A DNA stretch of 64,000 nt from DATEOR01 sp035296905 (lineage in GTDB: Bacteria > Actinomycetota > Thermoleophilia > Gaiellales > Gaiellaceae): contig DATHAA010000092.1 of NCBI GenBank assembly GCA_035296905.1, positions 61,463 to 125,462 of the forward strand, written 5' to 3'. Under the pieces are notes generated by a model that saw only the letters and a list, made by a program, of their open reading frames with translations, was not told the origin of the DNA and made no database searches. A program made the translations under genes and the position numbers. Below, one piece after another: positions 32,576 through 39,045 of the stretch; the stretch's first letter is position 1; each line of letters begins with the position of its first letter.

Positions 32576-33544
32576 GTGAGGATCAGCCGGCCGGTTCGCA
32601 TCGCTCTGCAGGTGGTCGTCAGCGCGGGCGTCCTCGCCTACCTGATCTGGCAGATCAATCTCGGCGCGACGATCGACCTGATCGGGTCGAGCAACGGCTG
32701 GTACCTGCTCGCCTCGTACGTGATCTTCCTCGTGACGACCGTGGGAATGGCCTGGCGCTGGAAGGCGCTCCTGGCCTCGAAGGGGATCCACGAGCCGCTC
32801 TCCTGGCTGACGAAGCTCTACTTCGTCGGGTACGCGGCCGGGCAGGTGCTCCCCACGTCTATCGGAGGGGACACCGTGCGCATCGCGGCCCACGCGCGCC
32901 GCAGGCCCGAGGCGAAGGGGGAGGTCGCGGGCGCCGTCCTCATGGAGCGCGTCGTCGGCTCGGTCGGGACGCTCGTACTCGTCGCGATCGGGCTGGTGCT
33001 GGCGGTCGGGCGCTACAACAACATCCAGGAGGTCCTGATCCTCGAGATCGCGCTGTCCGTGGCGCTCGCTCTCGCTCTCGCGCTCATGTTCTCGCGGCGG
33101 ACGAACACCTGGCTGCAGGAGCGGGGTGGCACGCGGTCCCTTGCGCGCGGGTTCCGAAGCCTCTGGGAGGCGCTGCACGGTTACCGCGCGCAGCCACGAG
33201 CGCTCCTCACCGTTCTCGGCGCGACCGTCGTCTTCCAGTTCGTCCGCATCCTCTCGATCTGGCTCTGCGGCGAAGCGGTCGGCGTCGACGTCTCCCCGCT
33301 CGTCTACGTCATCATGGGCCCGCTCCTCTTCCTCGTCATGCTCATCCCGTTCACGATCAACGGGCTCGGCGTGCGCGAGGCGTTCTTCATCGCCTTTCTC
33401 GGGCGCTTCGGGGTGGATGCTGACGCGGCGTTCGCCACGGGCTTTCTCTTCTATGCGGTCACCGTCGCCGCCTCGATCCCGGGGGGCGCGATCATGATCT
33501 GGGACAGCGTGCGCCCCGCGCTCATGCGGCCACGCGAGGGGTAG
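32576..33544 (+). CDS. Flippase-like / lysylphosphatidylglycerol-synthase-TM family membrane protein
   Basis: The protein of about 322 residues has seven or eight predicted membrane segments. FVGYAAGQVLPTSIGGDTVRI and the late FTINGLGVREAFFIAFL segment are the signature parts of the UPF0104/AglD-type family. It has no soluble catalytic domain. Members often sit in glycan clusters and are proposed to move or modify lipid-linked sugars. Here it follows an ArnC-like enzyme and could flip the polyprenyl-phosphate sugar. The start is a GTG at 32576, just after the aminotransferase stop. Confidence 0.75.
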   Translation: MRISRPVRIALQVVVSAGVLAYLIWQINLGATIDLIGSSNGWYLLASYVIFLVTTVGMAWRWKALLASKGIHEPLSWLTKLYFVGYAAGQVLPTSIGGDTVRIAAHARRRPEAKGEVAGAVLMERVVGSVGTLVLVAIGLVLAVGRYNNIQEVLILEIALSVALALALALMFSRRTNTWLQERGGTRSLARGFRSLWEALHGYRAQPRALLTVLGATVVFQFVRILSIWLCGEAVGVDVSPLVYVIMGPLLFLVMLIPFTINGLGVREAFFIAFLGRFGVDADAAFATGFLFYAVTVAASIPGGAIMIWDSVRPALMRPREG

Positions 33545-33549
33545 CGCCC

Positions 33550-33555
33550 TAGAAT
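33550..33555 (+). promoter_or_regulatory. Candidate leaderless -10 (TAGAAT)
   Basis: TAGAAT, five of six matches to the -10 consensus, ends exactly seven bases before the GTG at 33563. No -35 is evident. Confidence 0.42.
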
Positions 33556-33562
33556 CGGGCCG

Positions 33563-35686
33563 GTGGAGGGAAGAAGCGGCCGGGTAGCGTCCCTCAGGGC
33601 TCCGTTGGCGCTGCGGCCGCCAGGCCGTTTCATCGCATGGGTTGCCCTTGCTCCGGCGCTCCTGCTTGTCGCCCACCTACTGCCTGCGACGGGCTTTGGG
33701 CTCGCCCTTCGGCTCGCCGCTGCCGCCGCCTGCGTCTTGCTCGTACCCGGCGCGCTCGTCCTGCGAGCAGTCGGGTGGAGCGCCTCGCCTGCTACCGCCG
33801 TCGCAGGCGCATTCGTGGTCAGCCTGGCCGTCGTCGCCCTTGGCCTTGCGCTCGTCTTCGCGCTGGGCGCATCGATCGTCCTCGCGGAGCTGGTCCTCCT
33901 GACTGTGGCCCTGGCCGCACTCGTGCCCGCTGCCCGGCGCAAAGCAGAGGCGCGCAACTCTCGCACCGACTCGCGTGCGTTGGCGGCGGTTCTCGGCCTC
34001 TCTGTCGTCTACGCGGGGGTCGTGTGGTGGGGGGCCCGTCCGGCGCGTTCGGACGGGCTCTTCCATCTGGCCCGCGTTCGCAAATTAGCCGAGTTCGATT
34101 CCCTCGGCGCCTTGACCACCGTCGACGAGTTCAAGGACGGCGGCCTTCATCCCGGCTATGTCTTCCCTCTGTGGCATGGCATGGATGCGCTCATCTCTCG
34201 GCTCGCCGGCGTCGATTCGACCGAAGTCCTGCTTCACCTCCCGGCGATTCTGGTGCCTCTGGCCGTGGTGCTTGCTTACGCGGCCGGCTCAGAGGTCTTT
34301 CGCTCGCCTTTCGGCGGCCTCGCGTTCGTTCTTGCCCAGGTCGGCTACTTCGGCTTCTTGCGCCGCGATGGAGGAGCCGCGGCAACTGGGCGCTTCGAGA
34401 CGCTCCCTCTGCCGCAGTCGGCGACGCTCATGCTTCTGGCAACAGCGGTGATCGCGCTCGCGTTCGCCTTCGCAAAAGAGGGCGGGCTACTGACATGGCT
34501 CTGCCTTGCCGCGGCGTCGTTTGCGCTCAGCGCGATCCATATCTCCTACACGCCGATGCTCATACTCGTGCTTGCCGGGTTCCTCGTAGCCCGAGCAATC
34601 CTCATTCGAGGATGGGAGCCTCTCCTGACGAAGACGGGTGTCGCGCTGGGAGCGCTCATCGCTCCGTTTGCGGTCCTATTTGCGCTGCTGCTCCCCGTGA
34701 TCAGCGGGACGTCGGGCTTTACCCCGTCGGCTGCGCAGCGTAGCCACCACACAGATCGTTACGGCGACCTCGTCTCGCACTTCGGTCACTGGATCGCGAT
34801 GAATCCGGGCGCCATTGCACAAGCGGGAACGCTGGTCGTCGCGGGTCTCCTGGTCATCTCCCTCGCCTTGCTGGCGAGCACTCGTCTTTGGGCAGCTCTC
34901 GTCGTGGGCGGGACGCTTGCGCTTTTGGGCACCTTAATGATCCCGCCCGCATTCACAGCGGCTGCGGATCTGCTCTCACTCTCTCAAGCGCGTCACCTTC
35001 CTGAGTTCCTTCCTATCCCATTCGCCGTTGTCGGGGGGTGCGCTCTCCTCGCCCCTCTTCGGGTTGTCGGCGTTCTCGTCGCTGGCGGGCTCGGTGCGGC
35101 TTTGTTGCTCCTGTTCCCGGGAACGTTCACGTACGTGTACTCCACTGGAGGCCCGGGCTGGGTCGTCTGGCTGGCCATCGGAGGGGGTGTAATAGTCTTG
35201 GTGGTCGGGGCATTCGTGCGCACGAGGGGCCCGGATTTCGGTCCCTGGACCGTGGGCACGACCGCAGCCTTCCTCGTTCCGCTCGTCGTGGCGGGATTCA
35301 TGGCTCTTGGGAAGCCAGGCCCGGCTGGCTTGCCGCCGGGGATCGTTGCGGCGGTCCGAGACGACGTTAGCCCAGGCGACGTCGTCTTCTCCGACCCGGA
35401 GACCGCCTACGAGGTTGCCGCCTACGCGCCCGTGTACATCAACGACTCGGCAACCGGGCACGTCGCTGACACCGTCAAGAATCGGCTCCGGGCGCGCAGG
35501 CACGATACGCACCGATTCTTGCGGAGCAAGGATCTGGGCGCCTCGGCGCGGCTTGCGATTCTGGCCCGCTGGCAGGCGGACTGGCTGCTCATCGACAAGC
35601 GTCGCCCGGCGCCCGAGGACTTCGTTGCAGGCCTAAGGCCCATCTATGAGGACCGGAATTTCGCGCTCTACGACCTGCATTCGTGA
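33563..35686 (+). CDS. Large polytopic membrane protein, GT-C glycosyltransferase-like
   Basis: The 707-residue protein has about 14 membrane segments spread over residues 20-585 and a C-terminal soluble part of about 120 residues (DVVFSDPETAYEVAAYAPVYINDS...). The first large extracellular loop contains RPARSDGLFHLARVRKL, an acidic/His motif in the place where GT-C enzymes have their metal-linked acidic residue. The overall layout resembles polyprenyl-phosphate-sugar-dependent GT-C transferases, though I recognise no exact family. Codons ending in A or T look commoner here than in its neighbours. It would use the polyprenyl-phosphate sugars made by the GT2 enzymes on either side. Confidence 0.6.
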   Translation: MEGRSGRVASLRAPLALRPPGRFIAWVALAPALLLVAHLLPATGFGLALRLAAAAACVLLVPGALVLRAVGWSASPATAVAGAFVVSLAVVALGLALVFALGASIVLAELVLLTVALAALVPAARRKAEARNSRTDSRALAAVLGLSVVYAGVVWWGARPARSDGLFHLARVRKLAEFDSLGALTTVDEFKDGGLHPGYVFPLWHGMDALISRLAGVDSTEVLLHLPAILVPLAVVLAYAAGSEVFRSPFGGLAFVLAQVGYFGFLRRDGGAAATGRFETLPLPQSATLMLLATAVIALAFAFAKEGGLLTWLCLAAASFALSAIHISYTPMLILVLAGFLVARAILIRGWEPLLTKTGVALGALIAPFAVLFALLLPVISGTSGFTPSAAQRSHHTDRYGDLVSHFGHWIAMNPGAIAQAGTLVVAGLLVISLALLASTRLWAALVVGGTLALLGTLMIPPAFTAAADLLSLSQARHLPEFLPIPFAVVGGCALLAPLRVVGVLVAGGLGAALLLLFPGTFTYVYSTGGPGWVVWLAIGGGVIVLVVGAFVRTRGPDFGPWTVGTTAAFLVPLVVAGFMALGKPGPAGLPPGIVAAVRDDVSPGDVVFSDPETAYEVAAYAPVYINDSATGHVADTVKNRLRARRHDTHRFLRSKDLGASARLAILARWQADWLLIDKRRPAPEDFVAGLRPIYEDRNFALYDLHS

Positions 35687-35703
35687 ACGACCGACGCTCG
35701 GGC

Positions 35704-35709
35704 TAGAGT
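35704..35709 (+). promoter_or_regulatory. Candidate leaderless -10 (TAGAGT)
   Basis: TAGAGT ends exactly seven bases before the ATG at 35717, within a 30-base gap between genes. Confidence 0.4.
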
Positions 35710-35716
35710 CGGCGCC

Positions 35717-36655
35717 ATGTACGAAGAAAAGAGCGTCGCCGTTGTCGTGCCCGCATACAACGAGGAGCCGCTCATCGCCTCTACGGTCTCGACGATCCCT
35801 GACTTCGTCGACCGGATCATCGTGGTCGATGATGCGTCCACCGACGCCACGGTCGAGAAGGCCAAGGCCGCAGATCCGCGCGTCGACCTGATCGAGCACG
35901 AACGAAACCAGGGCGTCGGCGCGGCGATCGTCACGGGCTACAAGCGCGCGATCGCCGAGGAGATCGACATCACCGCCGTCATGGCCGCCGACGGGCAGAT
36001 GGATCCCGATGACCTGGAGGCACTCGTCGAGGGCATCGTCTCCGACCAGGTCGACTACGCCAAGGCAAACCGGCTCTTCACCGGCCAGGCGTGGGAGCTC
36101 ATCCCGCGCACGCGCTACCTGGGGAACGCCGTGCTCTCCTTCCTGACGAAGATCGCGTCCGGCTACTGGCATGTCGCGGACTCGCAGTCGGGCTACACGG
36201 CCGTGAACCTCGGGACGCTCAAGCTGCTCGACCTCGACCGCATCTACAAGCGCTACGGCTTCCCCAACGACCTGCTCGTCCACCTGAATGTCTGGAACCG
36301 CCGCGTACGCGACTATCCCTCGCGCCCCATTTACGGCGTCGGCGAGCGGAGCGGCATCCGTCTGCGACACGTCGTCCCGAAGATCTCCTGGCTCCTGACG
36401 AAGGGCTTCTTCTGGCGGATGAAGGAGAAGTACATCATCCGCGACTTCCACCCCCTGGTCCTCTTCTACTCGCTGGGGATGCTGCTCTTCGGCGCTGGCT
36501 TTCTGCTCGGCTGCCTCGAGGTCGGGCTCCGTATCGCGGGCAACCCGATCACGAGCGCCTCGATCGTCCTCGTCGCCCTCCTCGTCATCTCGGGGCTGCA
36601 GCTGCTCCTCTTCGCCATGTGGTTCGACATGGAATCGAACAAAGACCTCCGCTGA
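35717..36655 (+). CDS. Polyprenyl-phosphate GT2 glycosyltransferase (dolichol-phosphate-mannose-synthase-like)
   Basis: The 312-residue protein has VAVVVPAYNEEPLIASTV, IIVVDDASTDATVEKA, VMAADGQMDPDDLEALV (the DxQMDP-type metal motif of polyprenyl-phosphate glycosyltransferases), DSQSGYTAVN and two C-terminal membrane segments ending in the short tail DMESNKDLR. It would form an undecaprenyl-phosphate hexose for transfer outside the cell, perhaps by the GT-C-like protein encoded before it. The last codons reappear in altered form about 115 bases downstream, as if a sibling gene had been lost. Confidence 0.85.
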   Translation: MYEEKSVAVVVPAYNEEPLIASTVSTIPDFVDRIIVVDDASTDATVEKAKAADPRVDLIEHERNQGVGAAIVTGYKRAIAEEIDITAVMAADGQMDPDDLEALVEGIVSDQVDYAKANRLFTGQAWELIPRTRYLGNAVLSFLTKIASGYWHVADSQSGYTAVNLGTLKLLDLDRIYKRYGFPNDLLVHLNVWNRRVRDYPSRPIYGVGERSGIRLRHVVPKISWLLTKGFFWRMKEKYIIRDFHPLVLFYSLGMLLFGAGFLLGCLEVGLRIAGNPITSASIVLVALLVISGLQLLLFAMWFDMESNKDLR

Positions 36656-36676
36656 GGCCGCTTCCGACGCGGCCTC
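36654..36676 (+). terminator. Stem-loop directly after the GT2 stop
   Basis: A perfect eight-base inverted repeat (GAGGCCGC, loop TTCCGAC, GCGGCCTC) begins within the stop codon. No T-run follows, so it would be an intrinsic-like terminator without a U-tract or a 3'-end stabiliser. Confidence 0.45.
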
Positions 36677-36744
36677 GTGGGAGGCCGCTCAGGAAGCCAA
36701 GCCAGTACGTCCGAGGACACGACGGGACATGGCCGCTAGGTGCC

Positions 36745-36771
36745 ATGGAATCCAATGAAGATCTTCGCTGA
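36745..36771 (+). pseudogene. Remnant of a GT2 gene 3' end
   Basis: This stretch encodes MESNEDLR and a TGA stop, nearly the same as the last residues (MESNKDLR) of the intact GT2 gene ending at 36655, but five of its codons differ and several end in A or T. No similarity extends upstream. It is best read as the leftover end of a deleted paralogue, though its shortness leaves room for coincidence. Confidence 0.4.
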
Positions 36772-36810
36772 CGTGGGAACAAATCGGCCGTCAGTACGGT
36801 CGTAGGCCAC

Positions 36811-37227
36811 ATGACCGTTCAGCGAACGACCCGTTTTCTCGCCCTGGCTCTGCTCGTCTTCCCACTCGCGCTCGTGGCCTGCGGAGGCAAGAGCACCGAG
36901 GCGAGCGGAGGAGGGGCCACAACCGAGGTGAGCGGAGGCGGAGCGTCGGCGAGCTGCGCGATGCTCGTCTCCTACGACGGACACACCTATCTCGGCACCG
37001 CTGTCGAGGCGGCCCCTGTGGCCGGAGATTCCATCGGCAACGGCACGATCCCTCCCTGCAACGACACGGGTGGGACCGGGACGACCATTCCCGCGGAGCA
37101 GGTCGAGGTCACGTCGGTACAGGGCGTGCCTCCTTCGGTGGCGATCATGCTCGCCGGCAGGAACGACGTCGTGCTCGTCCGCGACGACGTGAAGCCGCAC
37201 GACCTGGAGGAGTACTTTCCGCGCTAG
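36811..37227 (+). CDS. Small secreted lipoprotein of unknown function
   Basis: The 138-residue protein has a clear lipoprotein signal (FLALALLVFPLALVAC, Cys at about residue 24), a Gly/Ser/Thr-rich linker, and a small domain with SCAMLVSYDGHTYLGT and a second cysteine in IPPCND. It resembles small lipoproteins of actinobacteria with a C-x6-Y-x-G-x2-Y-x-G start, but I cannot name a function. TACGGT at 36795-36800, ten bases before the ATG, may be a -10. Its stop shares CTAG with the converging gene. Confidence 0.6.
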   Translation: MTVQRTTRFLALALLVFPLALVACGGKSTEASGGGATTEVSGGGASASCAMLVSYDGHTYLGTAVEAAPVAGDSIGNGTIPPCNDTGGTGTTIPAEQVEVTSVQGVPPSVAIMLAGRNDVVLVRDDVKPHDLEEYFPR

Positions 37228-37712
37228 ATCGTTCGGCGGCGCGCCGCGGCGAAACCGAGCGAGACAGCGGTCACCGCGAGGAGAGCGACGAAGAGGCCGA
37301 CCATGCGGCCGTCGCTTCCGTCTGTGATCGCGCTGACGGCAGCGGAGACTCCTGCGGGCGAGCTGGCCGAGCTCTCCGGGAGCGAGCCGCCCGGGGTCGG
37401 CGCGCCGTAGCGCGGCGAGGTGGCGAGCTCACGAAGCGTCTTCGCGTCCTTGCCGCCGTCCTTGTTCAGGCTCGCCGGGAGGACGATGCTCCCGGTCGGA
37501 CCGGGAGTCGACGGGCCGCCGGAACCGGGCCCGCCCGTCGTGCCACTGTGCTGCGAGCCGCCGGCGGTCGGGATCTGCTCCGTGTACTGGTCGTAGACGC
37601 CGCTGTCCTGGGGCGACCCGGCGGCGGCTGCCGCCGGCGCGAGGACGAGCAGGCATGCAGAAGCGAGAAGACCCATTCCCCCAATCAGCCGCAGAAAACG
37701 TCCTCGAACCAC
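37224..37712 (-). CDS. Secreted, C-terminally membrane-anchored protein of unknown function
   Basis: The protein of about 162 residues has a signal peptide (FLRLIGGMGLLASACLLVLA, then AAAAAG), a Gly/Ser/Pro/Thr-rich low-complexity middle, a short KTLRELATSPRYGAPTP segment and a C-terminal membrane helix (MVGLFVALLAVTAVSLGFAA) followed by ARRRTI. This is the layout of a cell-surface stalk or anchor. The GTG at 37712 puts the basic residues directly before the helix and has TATCAT nine bases upstream; an ATG at 37757 would lengthen the N-terminus. No sorting motif is present. Confidence 0.5.
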   Translation of the reverse strand: MVRGRFLRLIGGMGLLASACLLVLAPAAAAAGSPQDSGVYDQYTEQIPTAGGSQHSGTTGGPGSGGPSTPGPTGSIVLPASLNKDGGKDAKTLRELATSPRYGAPTPGGSLPESSASSPAGVSAAVSAITDGSDGRMVGLFVALLAVTAVSLGFAAARRRTI

Positions 37713-37790
37713 GAACTGCAAATGATACCGGCGTCGGCCCCGAGTGGCCACCGCCATGAAAGCACCACGTCCGCTGGTTCCGAGGCGGGG

Positions 37791-37819
37791 TTGAAAGCTT
37801 CTAGAAATTGGTTTAGAGT
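37791..37819 (+). promoter_or_regulatory. Promoter of the 14-gene glycan operon
   Basis: TTGAAA (37791-37796), a 17-base spacer and TAGAGT (37814-37819) form the best sigma-70-type promoter in the window: five of six and four of six consensus matches with ideal spacing. A start near 37826 gives a leader of about 160 bases before the LuxR gene. Confidence 0.55.
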
Positions 37820-37895
37820 CATCTTTCCCACGGAGATGACCATCGAGACATAGGCTCGGGAGCCCTATGAAGGGTGCTTTCCGGAGGGAAGCACC
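37819..37895 (+). promoter_or_regulatory. Hairpin-rich 5' leader of the glycan operon
   Basis: Three consecutive inverted repeats follow the promoter. TCATCT/AGATGA lies at 37819-37839. CATAGGCTC/GAGCC-C-TATG, with one bulge, lies at 37849-37869. GGTGCTTTCC/GGGAAGCACC, ten pairs with one G-U and a three-base loop, lies at 37873-37895. The region to 37987 is non-coding. It does not match a riboswitch consensus I know. It may be an attenuator, a protein-binding leader or a stabiliser. Confidence 0.45.
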
Positions 37896-37987
37896 ACGGG
37901 ACTGGCGTCGAAAGCAAGGGTAGGGGAGAGGAGCGGCATGAAGGTTGCGGCTGCCGCGGGCACGGCCGATTGGGAGCGGCCTGCTCG

Positions 37988-38659
37988 ATGAGGCGAACGA
38001 GCATCGTCGTCGCCGACCCTGGACCGATCTTCAGGGCGGGCGTCAAGCATCTGCTTGGGCGCGAAAGCGACTTCGAGGTCTTCGAGGCGGCTACGCTCCC
38101 TGCGCTCTCGCAAACGCTCGAGGAGCAGCAGCCGGACATTGCGCTCATCGATCTCGAGCTTCCGCCCTCGGGTGGCGTCGCGGCGGTTGCGGGCCTCGCG
38201 CCGCTCTACGAGACGCGGATGATCGTCTGGGGCTTCGAGGCGTCGAGCGAGGCGGTGCTCGCCGCAGTCACGGCGGGCAGCAAGGGCTTCCTGCCGAAGG
38301 AGATCTCGCCGGCCGGGCTCATCCGTTCGCTCCGCGGCGTCGTCCGCGGTGAGGCGCCGCTCTCGCGCGGCCTTGCCACGCTCATGATCGACGCGGTGCA
38401 CGGGCTCGAGGAGCGCGGCCGGGCCCGTGAGCGCGCCGTCACTCTCTCCACGCGCGAGCGTGAAGTCCTCGCCCTCGTCGCGAGGGGCGCGCGCAACCGG
38501 CAGATCGCGCAGGCCCTCTCGATCTCCGAGTTCACGGTCAAGCGTCACATGCAGAACATCCTGCACAAGCTCGACCTGCCTTCTCGCAGGGCGGCCGGGC
38601 TCTTCTACCGGTCGGCCTTCGAGCCAGCCGGGGTCTTCGACATGGAGCGGACGGCGTGA
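37988..38659 (+). CDS. LuxR/NarL-type response regulator
   Basis: The 223-residue protein has a receiver domain (residues 5-115) with Asp10, phospho-acceptor Asp55 in ALIDLELPP and the conserved lysine in GFLPKE; the second acidic residue of the usual DD pair is Pro. The C-terminal helix-turn-helix reads LSTREREVLALVARGARNRQ, ISEFTVKRHMQNILHKL. It is likely to bind DNA as a dimer and control the operon it heads. No sensor kinase is encoded nearby. The start ATG at 37988 matches the domain boundary; an upstream ATG at 37874 would translate the leader hairpins. Confidence 0.85.
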   Translation: MRRTSIVVADPGPIFRAGVKHLLGRESDFEVFEAATLPALSQTLEEQQPDIALIDLELPPSGGVAAVAGLAPLYETRMIVWGFEASSEAVLAAVTAGSKGFLPKEISPAGLIRSLRGVVRGEAPLSRGLATLMIDAVHGLEERGRARERAVTLSTREREVLALVARGARNRQIAQALSISEFTVKRHMQNILHKLDLPSRRAAGLFYRSAFEPAGVFDMERTA

Positions 38660-39045
38660 AGTCCGAGGCCCGCATGGCGGCTGAGCCAACGTTCCCGCTG
38701 GTGGCGGTCGTCTCCAGCTACCCGCTCCTCGCCGAAGCAGTCGAGGGAGCGCTCGAGGGAATCGCCGAAGTGCGCGCGTTTCCCGCAGGACAAGGGGATA
38801 CGGCCGACTTCCTCCGTCTCTTGCAGCCGGCGGCGGTCGTGGTCGACAGTGCGGAGGAGGCCGAGGCGGCGGCCGAATTCGCCCGCGAGGCGCGCGCGAC
38901 TCTCGTGCACGTGTCGCTTCGCGAGGATCGTCTTCGTTTGCTGCACGCGGGTCGCTGGCAGAACCTTTCTGACGGCTCGGCTTCACCGGAGCGGATCCGC
39001 AGCGCAGTTGCAGCCGGGATCTACCTGAGGGGGGTACGTACGTGA
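38656..39045 (+). CDS. Small receiver-like protein lacking the phospho-acceptor site
   Basis: The 129-residue protein has alternating hydrophobic strands (FPLVAVVSSYPLLAEAVEGAL, PAAVVVDSAEEAEA, ATLVHVSLRE) that follow the alpha/beta order of a response-regulator receiver. The N-terminal acidic pocket is missing (SSY). The phospho-acceptor position would be VVDS, without the usual following motif, and there is no output domain. It overlaps both neighbours by four bases (GTGA), so it is made together with the LuxR protein and the initiating transferase. It may be a dominant partner for the regulator. The function is inference. Confidence 0.55.
   Translation: MKSEARMAAEPTFPLVAVVSSYPLLAEAVEGALEGIAEVRAFPAGQGDTADFLRLLQPAAVVVDSAEEAEAAAEFAREARATLVHVSLREDRLRLLHAGRWQNLSDGSASPERIRSAVAAGIYLRGVRT

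Larger units (their letters stand above)
37760..37898. repeat. Direct repeats AAGCACCACG flanking the regulator promoter
   Basis: The ten-base sequence AAGCACCACG occurs at 37760-37769, upstream of the -35, and again at 37889-37898 in the leader. The opposite-strand version GGTGCTT lies at 37873-37879, forming a hairpin with the second copy. The set could be operator sites for the encoded LuxR regulator or another factor. Confidence 0.35.

Noticed and set aside
30889..32601. A minus-strand open frame of about 570 codons
   Set aside because: It is antisense to the ATP-grasp and aminotransferase genes; no recognisable motif.
37819..37987. Cyclic di-GMP (GEMM) or cyclic di-AMP (ydaO) riboswitch in the operon leader
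   Set aside because: The hairpins are real, but the conserved core sequences of those classes (such as the GCAAAGCC segment of GEMM) are not present, so no class name is given.
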